A DNA stretch of 64,000 nucleotides from Halothiobacillus sp. (GTDB taxonomy: Bacteria > Pseudomonadota > Gammaproteobacteria > Halothiobacillales > Halothiobacillaceae), in the NCBI GenBank assembly GCA_024635755.1, contig JAGXIF010000007.1, positions 62,001-126,000 of the forward strand, given 5' to 3'. Numbering within the stretch: position 1 is the stretch's first letter; each line of letters opens with the position of its first letter. Both the position numbers and the translations under genes were made by a program. The notes beneath the pieces are model-generated. The model made no database searches and was not told the origin of the DNA. It saw only the letters and a program-made list of their open reading frames with translations. Shown piece by piece: positions 46,975-55,352 of this stretch.

Positions 46975-48178
46975 TCACAGCGACATCCACACCCGCGCGG
47001 CGAGCATCGGCCCACCCGGTTCGCCGCACGCCGCCCGGATGCTGCTCCTGGGCAGTGGCGAACTGGGCAAGGAAGTGGCCATCGAGGCGCAGCGCCTCGG
47101 GTTGGAGGTGATCGCGGTCGACCGCTATGCCAATGCACCGGCGATGCAGGTCGCGCATCGCTGGCACGTGATCGACATGCTCGACGGCGCGTCTCTGCGC
47201 AGCGTGGTTAACCAGGAAATGCCCGCCGTAATCGTCCCGGAAATCGAGGCGATCGCCACGCAGACGCTGCAGGAGCTCGAGGAACAGGGCTTTGTGGTCA
47301 CGCCCAATGCGCGGGCCGCCCGACTGACCATGGACCGCGAGGGCATTCGCCGACTGGCCGCCGAGACACTCGCCCTGCCCACCAGCCGGTTCGCCTTTGC
47401 CGAGACCGAAACCGAGTACGACGCGGCGATCGAGTCCATCGGTCTGCCCTGCGTGGTCAAGCCGGTGATGAGTTCCTCGGGCAAGGGGCAATCGCTGGTG
47501 CGTGATCCCTCGGGCGTGGCGCGGGCCTGGGAGCATGCCCAGTCCGGCGGACGGGCCGGGCGCGGGCGAGTGATCGTCGAATCGTTCATCGACTTCGACT
47601 ACGAAATCACCATGCTCACCGTTCGCCACCGCGACGGCATCACCGTCTGCCCGCCGATCGGCCACACGCAGGTCGATGGCGACTACCGCGAAAGCTGGCA
47701 GCCACACCCGATGTCACAGACCGCCCTGCGGCGGGCCGAGCAAACTGCCCGCGCCATCGTCGAGGAACTGGGCGGCTTCGGGCTGTTTGGTGTCGAGTTG
47801 TTCGTCAAGGACGACCAGGTCTGGTTCAGCGAGGTCTCGCCGCGCCCGCACGACACCGGCCTGGTTACCCTGGTCTCGCAGGACCTCTCCGAGTTTGCCC
47901 TGCACCTGCGGGCCATGCTGGGACTGCCGATTCCGGCGATCCGCCCCCTGGGGCCGTCAGCCTCCTGCGCCGTCGTGCTCGAGGGTGACCACGAGCACCC
48001 CGCCCTGACCGGCGCGGCCGCCGCCCTGGTCGAGGCGGGCACGCAGCTCCGCCTGTTCGGCAAACCCGAGGTTCACGGGGCACGGCGCCTCGGGGTGGCG
48101 TTGGCACAGGCCGACGACATCGACGCGGCGCGCCTGAAAGCGCGCAAGGCCGCCCGATCGATCCGGCTCGCCGACTGA
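46967..48178 (+). CDS. purT: Formate-dependent phosphoribosylglycinamide formyltransferase
   Basis: ATP-grasp enzyme of purine synthesis that formylates GAR with formate and ATP. The 403-residue form from the ATG at 46967, within the end of trpB, shows [43 protein letters not shown], the ATP-grasp Lys/loop [14 protein letters not shown], and the metal site [14 protein letters not shown]. An extra 15-residue start precedes the conserved region. Full length and apparently active. Why purT is coupled to trpB is not obvious; both use products of folate or chorismate-linked metabolism only distantly. Confidence 0.95.
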   Translation: MVDHSDIHTRAASIGPPGSPHAARMLLLGSGELGKEVAIEAQRLGLEVIAVDRYANAPAMQVAHRWHVIDMLDGASLRSVVNQEMPAVIVPEIEAIATQTLQELEEQGFVVTPNARAARLTMDREGIRRLAAETLALPTSRFAFAETETEYDAAIESIGLPCVVKPVMSSSGKGQSLVRDPSGVARAWEHAQSGGRAGRGRVIVESFIDFDYEITMLTVRHRDGITVCPPIGHTQVDGDYRESWQPHPMSQTALRRAEQTARAIVEELGGFGLFGVELFVKDDQVWFSEVSPRPHDTGLVTLVSQDLSEFALHLRAMLGLPIPAIRPLGPSASCAVVLEGDHEHPALTGAAAALVEAGTQLRLFGKPEVHGARRLGVALAQADDIDAARLKARKAARSIRLAD

Positions 48179-48240
48179 AGGCCACGCATCGGCCCGTCAA
48201 TCCATTCCACGCCCCACCGACGCAAGGCAGCGAGGTCGAC

Positions 48241-49182
48241 ATGAGCACAAGAAAGGCACTATGTCTCGACGGCGGCGGCGGACGGACCACCCCGCAGCAC
48301 CCCTCCACCGGCACGTGGATTCGAGTCAACTGGGAGGACCCGGACGACCGTCGCTGGCTGCAAGACGAGTCCGGACTCGACGAGCTGGTGGTCGACAGCT
48401 TGCTGGCCGAGGACACGCGCCCGCGGGTGGTCGAGCACGACGACGGGTTACTGATCATCCTGCGCGGCGTGAATCTCAATGCTGACCAACGCCCCGAGGA
48501 CATGATCTCGCTACGTCTCTGGTTCGACGGCCAACGGCTGATCAGCGCCAGCCGCCTTGCCCTGCAGACGGTCCACCACACGGCCAGGCGACTGGAGGAT
48601 GGCGCCGGCCCCCACGGCCTGCCCGAACTGCTACTGGCACTGATCGACGGTCTGTCAACGCGTACCGACGAACTGATCGAGTCGATCGAGGAGCAGATCG
48701 ACTCGCTCGAGGCCCGCCTGCTGGAAGAGCCGGATCGCCACCTGCGTGCGGAAATAAGCCAGGTGCGCCGCGCGATCATCGTGATCCGGCGCTATCTCGC
48801 CCCCCAGCGCGACGCCCTGCTCCGGCTGGCCTCGCTGAGAAACCACCCACTGCTCGAGGGCATGGACATGGGCGAGCTGCGCGAACAGGGCGATGCACTC
48901 ACGCGGCTGGTAGAGGATCTGGACATGGCGCGCGAACGTGGCGCCATGATTCACGAGCAGCTTCTCACCCAGCTGTCCGACCAGCTCAACACCCGCATGT
49001 ACCTGCTGTCGATCGTCGCCGCGATCTTCCTACCACTGGGATTCCTCACCGGCCTGTTCGGCATCAATGTCGGCGGCATGCCCTGGCTGGAAAGCGATCG
49101 GGGCTTCTGGTGGGTGATGCTGCTCATTGCGGCCGTCAGTGGCGGACTGGGGCTGTGGCTCAAGCGACGTCGCTGGTTCTGA
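48241..49182 (+). CDS. zntB: ZntB-type CorA-family zinc transporter
   Basis: 313 residues. A large cytosolic domain (residues about 1-250) with long coiled helices (DELIESIEEQIDSLEARLL...; ARERGAMIHEQLLTQLSDQLN) precedes two C-terminal membrane helices. The selectivity loop reads FGINVGGMPW, the GIN form of ZntB, rather than the GMN of CorA magnesium channels, hence the zinc call. The ATG at 48241 has GAGGT 4 bp upstream. It converges on a ZIP-type gene whose product also handles zinc, so the two probably balance import and export, though direction is not certain from sequence. Confidence 0.88.
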   Translation: MSTRKALCLDGGGGRTTPQHPSTGTWIRVNWEDPDDRRWLQDESGLDELVVDSLLAEDTRPRVVEHDDGLLIILRGVNLNADQRPEDMISLRLWFDGQRLISASRLALQTVHHTARRLEDGAGPHGLPELLLALIDGLSTRTDELIESIEEQIDSLEARLLEEPDRHLRAEISQVRRAIIVIRRYLAPQRDALLRLASLRNHPLLEGMDMGELREQGDALTRLVEDLDMARERGAMIHEQLLTQLSDQLNTRMYLLSIVAAIFLPLGFLTGLFGINVGGMPWLESDRGFWWVMLLIAAVSGGLGLWLKRRRWF

Positions 49183-49230
49183 ACCCGGTCCGGCGGTCGG
49201 TCGACCGCACGACCCCCGACACCGATGAAC

Positions 49231-50064
49231 TCACCCCAAGGCGACGTCCAGCACCATCATCACGACGAAGCCACCGATCACGCCCATGGTGGCCGCATCG
49301 GCATTGCCGCTGCGCTGCGCCTCGGGAACAACCTCCTCGATCACCACGAAGATCATCGCCCCGGCGGCAAACGCCAGTGCGTAGGGCAGAATCGGCTCCC
49401 AGAACAGCACGGCTGCCGCCCCGATTACCCCGGCGATCGGCTCGACTACGCCCGAGAGCTGCCCGTACCAGAAGCTCTTGAAACGGCTTAGCCCCTCCCG
49501 GCGCAGCGGCATGGCCACCGCCATGCCCTCGGGAAAGTTCTGGATGCCGATCCCAATGGCCAGTGCCACCGCCGCGCCCATGCTGGCATTGTCGAATCCA
49601 TAGGCCAGCGCCCCGAAGGCCACGCCCACCGCCAGTCCCTCGGGGATGTTGTGCAGGGTGATGGCAAGCACCAAAAGCGTCGTTCGCCGCCAGGACGTGT
49701 GCATGCCTTCGGCCTCGTCCATGGGGGCGTTCAGGTGCAGGTGCGGCAGGATGACGTCGGCAAAGCGCAGAAAGATCGCCCCGAGCAGGAACCCGGTGGC
49801 GGCGGGAAACCAGTCCGGCACATCAAGATCGGCCGCCATTTCGATCGAGGGAGCCAGCAGGGACCAGTAGCTGGCCGCAATCATCACCCCGCCGGTGAAA
49901 CCCAGCAGGATGTCGAGCAGTCGGCGATTTTCGCGGTCGGTGAAGAACACCGGCAACGCCCCGGCCGCGGTCATGCCCCAGGTGAACAGGGTGGCAATCA
50001 GCGCCTGCATAACAGGCGAAGCGTTGACGAACGCCTCTACCGGCACCATAAGGAGATCCATCAT
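49231..50064 (-). CDS. ZIP-family divalent metal transporter (GufA-like)
   Basis: 277 residues from the ATG at 50064. About eight hydrophobic helices are present; the ZIP signature pair is visible as LHNIPEGLAVGVAFG in helix IV and IQNFPEGMAVAMP in helix V, which provide the His/Asn/Glu ligands of the binuclear metal site. A His-bearing loop (LPHLHLNAPMDEAEGMH) sits before helix IV, as in GufA-type proteins. Likely a zinc (or iron/manganese) importer. The family is usually regulated by Zur; no clear Zur box was recognised. It is convergent with zntB. Confidence 0.9.
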   Translation of the reverse strand: MMDLLMVPVEAFVNASPVMQALIATLFTWGMTAAGALPVFFTDRENRRLLDILLGFTGGVMIAASYWSLLAPSIEMAADLDVPDWFPAATGFLLGAIFLRFADVILPHLHLNAPMDEAEGMHTSWRRTTLLVLAITLHNIPEGLAVGVAFGALAYGFDNASMGAAVALAIGIGIQNFPEGMAVAMPLRREGLSRFKSFWYGQLSGVVEPIAGVIGAAAVLFWEPILPYALAFAAGAMIFVVIEEVVPEAQRSGNADAATMGVIGGFVVMMVLDVALG

Positions 50065-50313
50065 GCCGCTTCCCACCGGGTCGAACCGATAACCCGTCCG
50101 GCGATCACCCGGATTTCATACATTCCAACAGCCTCCTTGCTAGCGTGATACGGCATCGGCGATGCCACATGACAACGTTCGCCAAGCCTCCGGAATGGAG
50201 CGGCAAACCCTTGCACATCAGTTTGTTGTGAGTAGATCGCTGACAGGCATTGCTGTCCATGGTCTAACCTCAAAGATGACAGCCAAGCAAACATGACTAC
50301 AAAGGAGGTACCC

Positions 50314-50520
50314 ATGAGTGAGCACATGCTAAAGGTCATCGAGGTTCTCGCCGAGTCGGAGAAATCCTGGGAAGACGCGGCCGATCAGGCCATCCAGAAT
50401 GCCAGCCGCAGCGTCCATGGCATCAAGTCGATCTATATCAAGGACTTCGAGGCCAAGGTGGAGAACAATCGAGTCGTGAAATACCGCATCAATGCCAAGA
50501 TCGCCTTCGAACTCGACTGA
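50314..50520 (+). CDS. Dodecin flavin-binding protein
   Basis: 68-residue dodecin: twelve copies form a hollow sphere that stores riboflavin or FMN. The sequence follows the family: KVIEVLAESEKSWEDAADQAIQNAS, then GIKSIYIKDFEAKVENNRVVKYRINAKIAFELD, with the conserved C-terminal FELD. The Trp of EKSW is at the dodecin flavin-stacking position. The ATG at 50314 (not the longer 50293) is preceded by a near-perfect AAGGAGGT, suggesting strong expression. A 5-bp repeat GACAG-N6-CTGTC (50242-50257) lies in its promoter region. Confidence 0.93.
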   Translation: MSEHMLKVIEVLAESEKSWEDAADQAIQNASRSVHGIKSIYIKDFEAKVENNRVVKYRINAKIAFELD

Positions 50521-50528
50521 ACCGCAGG

Positions 50529-50560
50529 CCGGCCCGTGCAGTCCCCGGGCCGGTCTTACT
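50529..50560 (+). terminator. Probable terminator of the dodecin gene
   Basis: Perfect 8-bp stem CCGGCCCG (50529-50536) / CGGGCCGG (50546-50553) with a 9-nt loop, followed by the moderately T-rich TCTTACTCTTG. It starts 8 bp after the stop. Confidence 0.55.
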
Positions 50561-50623
50561 CTTGCGACCCGATCCACTTGTCCGCGCTATTTGCCCGAAG
50601 CCGCCCCGCCCCGAGGGCACACC

Positions 50624-51277
50624 TCACCACTCGATCAGACGACTGCCGCACTCGGCCAGACCGATGATGCGGACGCCACCTGCAATCTCCGCCTCGTAAT
50701 CCTCGTGCAAATGGCCGTGCAACACCAGTGATACCCCCATGGCGCGGGCCAGATCCCCAAGTGCCCCGTGACCATGCGGATGGGATTCGGGGGCCTCGTG
50801 CAGTACCAGGATGTCCGCCTGCTGGAAGGCCAGGCGCTCCCAGTCGGCGGGGAAGATGGCCGAGCGAAGATTTCTGGGCAAGCCGCCCCGCCACCGATTG
50901 CCCTGTCCTGCCTGCGCCAGGCACGCTTCGCGGCTGACGTGCCGGGGCTGGCCCTGCCCTTGGCCCGGATACCAGACCTTTTTCTTGAACACGTCACCGA
51001 GGCCCGCCACTCGAACGCCATTCACGGTTTCCACCTGGCCATCCAGCGGCGTGTGGTCACTCTCGAACAGGTGGTCGTACCAGTCTTCCCGCTCGGTGTC
51101 GTGGTTACCGTGGATCCAGAACACCGGCCCGGCAAATCCGGCCAGTTGTTCGTCGAGTGGCCGAGCCAGTTCATAGTCCCCCAACAGGAACAAGGCCTCC
51201 GGTCGTTCCTCCTCGATCGTCTTCTGCAAGGGCTCGAAGTCGCCGTGCGAATCGGCGTGGAAAAGGAATCGTTTCAC
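50624..51277 (-). CDS. Calcineurin-like metallophosphoesterase
   Basis: 217 residues, GTG start at 51277. All metal-site blocks are visible: DSHGD (9-13), LLGDYE (31-36; the usual second-sphere GD), WIHGNHDTE (54-62), a His in LVLHEAPESH and GHLH (187-190). This is the fold of YfcE/serine-type phosphatases that cleave phosphodiesters or nucleotides; specificity is not readable. It lies 9 bp after phhB and is likely translated by coupling, since its own ribosome-binding site is weak. The second block has Tyr-Glu after GD, which is unusual but not disabling. Confidence 0.85.
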   Translation of the reverse strand: MKRFLFHADSHGDFEPLQKTIEEERPEALFLLGDYELARPLDEQLAGFAGPVFWIHGNHDTEREDWYDHLFESDHTPLDGQVETVNGVRVAGLGDVFKKKVWYPGQGQGQPRHVSREACLAQAGQGNRWRGGLPRNLRSAIFPADWERLAFQQADILVLHEAPESHPHGHGALGDLARAMGVSLVLHGHLHEDYEAEIAGGVRIIGLAECGSRLIEW

Positions 51278-51286
51278 CGTGCTTTC

Positions 51287-51634
51287 TCAGTGCTCGGCGG
51301 CGAGCTTGTCCGTGCGGGCGGCCATGACGAAATCGTTGCGATGCAGACCGCGGATCTTGTGGCTCCACCAGGTCACCGTGACACGGCCCCACTCGGTCAG
51401 GATGGCCGGGTGATGACCTTCTTCTTCGGCGATCTCCCCCACCCGGTTGGTGAAGGCCAGTGCATCGGCAAAGTTGTCGAACCGGAAAACGCGTTCGAGC
51501 TGCCGCACCCCGTCGCGGGTGATCACCTGCCACTCGTCACTCAGCTCCTTCTGCAGGAACGTGATTTCGTCATCGTCGAGGATGGGTGCGTCCGCCCGGC
51601 AGGCCTCGCAACGATCGTTAGCCAGCTCGCTCAT
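51287..51634 (-). CDS. phhB: Pterin-4a-carbinolamine dehydratase
   Basis: Regenerates dihydrobiopterin-type cofactors by dehydrating carbinolamine. The 115-residue protein has the family pattern with the His cluster and tryptophans [20 protein letters not shown] followed by [19 protein letters not shown]. Two cysteines near the N-terminus (CEAC) are an addition to the core fold. Phenylalanine hydroxylase, the usual partner, is not in the window, so it may serve another pterin enzyme or a molybdopterin-related function. First gene of a pair with the phosphoesterase. Confidence 0.92.
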   Translation of the reverse strand: MSELANDRCEACRADAPILDDDEITFLQKELSDEWQVITRDGVRQLERVFRFDNFADALAFTNRVGEIAEEEGHHPAILTEWGRVTVTWWSHKIRGLHRNDFVMAARTDKLAAEH

Positions 51635-51848
51635 CTCGATTGGACCTCATCGTTATCGATTCAGGGTGCCCGCCGCCATCTGCAGGGCACGCGCTTTCCA
51701 GTTTGTCTCAATCCCCTACAGGCCTTGGCAGCGGGCGGGGTGAGAACATCAGTGGAATGTAGGCAACGGATACCGCCACGTCTATCGCTGTGCATATCCG
51801 GGCCGCCATGTTAGGTTTCTTAGCCATCTAACTATTCACAGGTATACC

Positions 51849-52745
51849 ATGACCGAGAGCCAACATCATCACCGTCTGGGCCTGATCCTGATGGCTCTCG
51901 CCGTGCTGACCATCCCGATGTCCGACACCATCGCCAAGTGGCTCTCCGCCGACTTGTCCGTGGGCGAGATCGCGTGGATCCGGTTCGTGTTCCAGACACT
52001 CTTTCTGCTGCCCTTCGTCGCCATGTACTGGCGTGGCGGGCGGTTGCGACCAATCCATCTAGGCCTGGGCACCCTGATCGCCGCGTCCATCCTGTTCCTT
52101 TTCTGGGGACTGGCGCATTTGCCACTGGCCAACAACATCGCGTTGTTCTTCATCGAGCCGCTGATCCTGGTGGTTTTCTCCGCCCTGTTCCTGGGGGAGC
52201 GCATCACCGCCAGGCGTTGGATCGGCGTCATTGGCGGGCTCGTGGGTGCCGTGATCATTCTGCGGCCAAACTGGAGCGCCTACGGACTCGCCTCTCTCCT
52301 GCCGATCGCGGCGGCAACCTGCTATGCCGCCTACCTGACGGCCACACGGGCCTGGGCGAGCGCTCCCCGACCTCGGGACGCCCTGGTATTGCAGTTCTGG
52401 GTCGGGGCCGCCGCCGCGCTGATCATGCTGGGCTTTATGCTTCTGGGCCAGGGGCTCGGCTGGTCGCTCACTCGCTGGGACATGCCAGGCGCGATCGAGT
52501 GGTTCTGGCTGGCCACAGCGGGCCTACTTGCCGCCTTCGCGCACGTGCTCATCGCCATGGCATTCGCCCGCAGCGATGCGAGCCTACTCGCCCCGCTTCA
52601 ATACCTCGAGATCTTCGGCGCCACCCTGCTCGGCTGGCTGATATTCGCCGAATGGCCGGATGGATTCACCATCTTCGGTGGACTGATCATCATCGCCGCG
52701 GGACTGGTGGTAGTTCGCGAGCGGCCGGTCGAAGCCCATCCCTGA
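51849..52745 (+). CDS. EamA/DMT-family transporter
   Basis: 298-residue inner-membrane protein of the drug/metabolite transporter superfamily with ten predicted helices arranged as two EamA repeats. The first repeat includes IRFVFQTLFLLPF and EPLILVVFSALFLGERIT; the second ends ALLAPLQYLEIFGATLLGWLIFAEWPD, the family hallmark in which a Glu/Tyr-rich helix precedes the final hairpin. Probably an exporter of a metabolite; substrate unknown. It stands alone between divergent phhB and convergent fba. The ribosome-binding site (AGGT) is weak. Confidence 0.88.
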   Translation: MTESQHHHRLGLILMALAVLTIPMSDTIAKWLSADLSVGEIAWIRFVFQTLFLLPFVAMYWRGGRLRPIHLGLGTLIAASILFLFWGLAHLPLANNIALFFIEPLILVVFSALFLGERITARRWIGVIGGLVGAVIILRPNWSAYGLASLLPIAAATCYAAYLTATRAWASAPRPRDALVLQFWVGAAAALIMLGFMLLGQGLGWSLTRWDMPGAIEWFWLATAGLLAAFAHVLIAMAFARSDASLLAPLQYLEIFGATLLGWLIFAEWPDGFTIFGGLIIIAAGLVVVRERPVEAHP

Positions 52746-52813
52746 GCGCCCCCGCCCGGCAAGCGTCAAGGTGGCTCGTCGGCCGAGGCGCCTACGATGA
52801 GCCAAAAGTAATA

Positions 52814-52841
52814 TAAAAAAATCCCGCCAGATCGGCGGGAT
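52814..52841 (-). terminator. Rho-independent terminator of fba
   Basis: Perfect 8-bp stem ATCCCGCC (52821-52828) / GGCGGGAT (52834-52841) with a 5-nt loop. On the minus strand it runs into TTTTTTATATTAC, 29 bp after the aldolase stop. Confidence 0.92.
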
Positions 52842-52870
52842 GATTGTCTCGTCTTCGCTGGCTGCCTGGA

Positions 52871-53914
52871 TCAGGCGCTTTCCATATCCGGGCTGTATTT
52901 GCCCTGACTGGCCAACCCGTTGAACTTGGCCCGCTTGAGCGCTCGCTGTTGCGCTTCTTCCACATTGCCCGGCTCACCCTTCCAGTGATTGAGTGCCGGG
53001 CCCTGAATGGCGCGCGCATAGGAGAAGATCAACGGCCAGGGAAGCCGATCCCCGTGGCGCTGATGCATGGCGCTCAAGTGGGCCGAAGACTCCTCGACGC
53101 CCTGGCCACCGGAGAGGAACACCACACCGCCAAGCGCGGAGGGTACCGTGCGCAGCAGCGTCTCGACCGTGCGGTCGGCCACTTCTTCGACACCGGCACG
53201 GTTGGCCGCACCCTTGCCGGAGATGACCATGCTGGTCTTGAGGATCACGCCCTCGAGCATGACGTTCTGGTGGGACAGCTGACGGAAGACTTCGTTGAGC
53301 TCTTCCTCGGTGACCTGCTCGCAGGTGGCGATATCGTGGTCGCCGTCGATCAGCACCTCCGGCTCGATGATCGGCACCAGGCCACCTTCCTGGCACAGCG
53401 CGGCATACCGCGCCAACGCGTGGGCGTTGGCCTCGATGCAGCCCCGGGACGGTCGACCGTCCTCACCAATGGTGATCACCGCGCGCCACTTGGCGAAGCG
53501 CGCTCCCATGGCGTAGTACTCCTCGATCCGTTCGCGCAGACCGTCGAGACCCTCGGTGACCTTCTCGCCCGGGGCGGCGGCGAGCGGCTTGGCGCCCGTG
53601 TCGACCTTGATGCCAACCACCTGGCCACGGTCACGCATCACATCGATGAACGACTTGCCATCCGCGGTCGATTGACGAATGGTCTCGTCATACAAAATGG
53701 CGCCACTGACATACTCCTGCAGCCCCGGCGTGGTCAGCAACAACTCGCGATATTCGCGACGCTTGGTTTCGGTCGGCTCGATGCCCACCGCCTCGAAGCG
53801 CTTGTTGCAGGTGCCATTGCTCTCGTCGATGGCGAGGATGCCCTTGCCCGGGGCGACCATTGCCTGAGCGGTACGGATGAGCTCATCGGCTTTCTCGGGA
53901 CGATACTGCGTCAT
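52871..53914 (-). CDS. fba: Class I fructose-bisphosphate aldolase
   Basis: Schiff-base aldolase of glycolysis, gluconeogenesis and the Calvin cycle. The 347-residue form from the ATG at 53914 (AAGGAG 6 bp upstream) matches the eukaryotic-type class I enzyme: GKGILAIDESNGTCNKRF, ILYDETIRQ, the catalytic-site FAKWRAVITIG, PIIEPEVLIDGDHDI, and the Schiff-base Lys in GVILKTSMV. This type is metal-independent and occurs in a minority of proteobacteria, including many autotrophs. The C-terminal tail ends YSPDMESA, lacking the Tyr of the animal enzyme. Followed by a strong terminator. Confidence 0.95.
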   Translation of the reverse strand: MTQYRPEKADELIRTAQAMVAPGKGILAIDESNGTCNKRFEAVGIEPTETKRREYRELLLTTPGLQEYVSGAILYDETIRQSTADGKSFIDVMRDRGQVVGIKVDTGAKPLAAAPGEKVTEGLDGLRERIEEYYAMGARFAKWRAVITIGEDGRPSRGCIEANAHALARYAALCQEGGLVPIIEPEVLIDGDHDIATCEQVTEEELNEVFRQLSHQNVMLEGVILKTSMVISGKGAANRAGVEEVADRTVETLLRTVPSALGGVVFLSGGQGVEESSAHLSAMHQRHGDRLPWPLIFSYARAIQGPALNHWKGEPGNVEEAQQRALKRAKFNGLASQGKYSPDMESA

Positions 53915-54025
53915 TGAGAACTCCTTGATTTCGTATGGGAATCGTGACAATTAAAGTGCCGGAAGAACTCCCCCAACCATAGTCCCTACCCGCCCTTTTT
54001 TCCAAACGGGCCAGAACAAACCGGA

Positions 54026-54484
54026 CTAGAGATAGGCCCCGCCCCCTCCGATGACGATACTGATCATGCCCAGCCACAGGATGACGTGCACCAGCCGGCG
54101 GATACGCGGGATCATTTCGCCGGCACGCGGCCAATCCTCGGCGGCGACCGCGGCATGCAGCCGACGATATGGCCCGAACGCCAGCACGGCGAACACGACG
54201 ATGGTCAACCAGCCGAACAACTGCATGCCGTGCAGGTAACCCGGCGAGGAAAAACCACCGAAGCCCGAGAACAGCAGGCCATATCCACTGATCAGCAACA
54301 GGGCGACCAGCACCCACACCCAGCGAAAGAACCGCGTGAACACGCGATCCCATAACGTCACCCGATCCGGGCCGGAAAGGAAAGCGACCGAAGGACGCAG
54401 GATGACGTACGCGTAGTACACCCCGCCGATCCAGAGCACGGCCGAGAGTAGATGAATCACCTGGAGCAAACCGATCATGAGCAT
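54026..54484 (-). CDS. CopD-like integral membrane protein
   Basis: 152 residues with four predicted helices. Conserved features of the CopD-like family include a His in LLQVIHLLSAVLWIGGVYY (helix I), the RWVWVLVALLLISGYG helix, GMQLFGWLTIVV and a late His in RRLVHVILWLG. Members have been linked to copper handling or act as haem-binding membrane proteins; neither is proven here. The ATG at 54484 has AAGGAGAGG upstream. It is 18 bp downstream of djlA and probably co-transcribed with it. Confidence 0.78.
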   Translation of the reverse strand: MLMIGLLQVIHLLSAVLWIGGVYYAYVILRPSVAFLSGPDRVTLWDRVFTRFFRWVWVLVALLLISGYGLLFSGFGGFSSPGYLHGMQLFGWLTIVVFAVLAFGPYRRLHAAVAAEDWPRAGEMIPRIRRLVHVILWLGMISIVIGGGGAYL

Positions 54485-54502
54485 TTCCCTCTCCTTGACG
54501 AA

Positions 54503-55285
54503 TCAGCCGCTCGACTGGCGTGAGCGGCGCACGGTTTCATAAGCATTCTGGATTTCCTGGGTACGCTCCTTGGCCAGCTCGACCATGGAATCCGGCAGTC
54601 CCTTCGCGATCAGCTTGTCCGGATGATGCTCGCTCATCAGCTTGCGATAGGCCCGCTTGACCTCGGCATCGGTGGCCGAGCGCGTGACACCCAGGGCCTG
54701 GTAGGCATTCTCGAGTGACTCGGCCGTGGTCGGAGCCCCCGGGCCCCGCTGGTAATGCCCCGCCAGAAGCGCCTCCAGCCGGGCGAACTCCGCGTCCGAA
54801 AGCCCCATCGCCCCGGCTATCCGCAGCAGGGCCTCGCGCTCGGCCGGCTCGATCCGCCCGTCGGCGAACGCCGCCTGGATCTGGATCTCGAGAAAAACGC
54901 GCAACAATGTCGGCTGGCTGCCGCAGACCTGCACGAATCGGCGGATGGTCGCCTCGGGCTCGAAACCGGGCTGCTTGCCGCGATTGAAGGCCTCGATCGC
55001 CGCACCGCGACGAGACTGCGTCAGGCGCATCTGGTCCATGATCCGCTCGGTCGCCTGGATCTCTGCCGGCGTGACCTGACCATCCGCCTTGCAGACGTAA
55101 CCCAGCACGGTAAAGGTGGTCTCGAAGAAGGTCTTCTGCACTTCGAGCAACCGCCCACCGGCCTGCTTGATCCGGCCGATGAACCGATCCAAAAAGTGCC
55201 CGAGCAACAACCCGATACCCGCCCCGATCCAGCCGAAGATCCAGAAGCCGAGTCCGGCCCCTACTGCTTTTCCAATCCAGGTCAT
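54503..55285 (-). CDS. djlA: DjlA-like membrane-anchored co-chaperone
   Basis: 260 residues from the ATG at 55285 (TTG at 55297 is the only longer start and is unlikely). An N-terminal hydrophobic glycine-rich segment (about 5-29) anchors the protein, a TerB-type helical domain follows (VLGYVCKADGQVTPAEI...; AFADGRIEPAEREAL), and a C-terminal J domain (about 190-258) carries the HPD motif in MSEHHPDKL. This is the DjlA layout, which recruits DnaK at the inner membrane and influences capsule and stress signalling in E. coli. Confidence 0.92.
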   Translation of the reverse strand: MTWIGKAVGAGLGFWIFGWIGAGIGLLLGHFLDRFIGRIKQAGGRLLEVQKTFFETTFTVLGYVCKADGQVTPAEIQATERIMDQMRLTQSRRGAAIEAFNRGKQPGFEPEATIRRFVQVCGSQPTLLRVFLEIQIQAAFADGRIEPAEREALLRIAGAMGLSDAEFARLEALLAGHYQRGPGAPTTAESLENAYQALGVTRSATDAEVKRAYRKLMSEHHPDKLIAKGLPDSMVELAKERTQEIQNAYETVRRSRQSSG

Positions 55286-55352
55286 GCGCCATCCCAATAT
55301 GATCGAACCACTCGACAGTGTGCCAAAAATCGCGCGCCGACGGTCGATCGAA

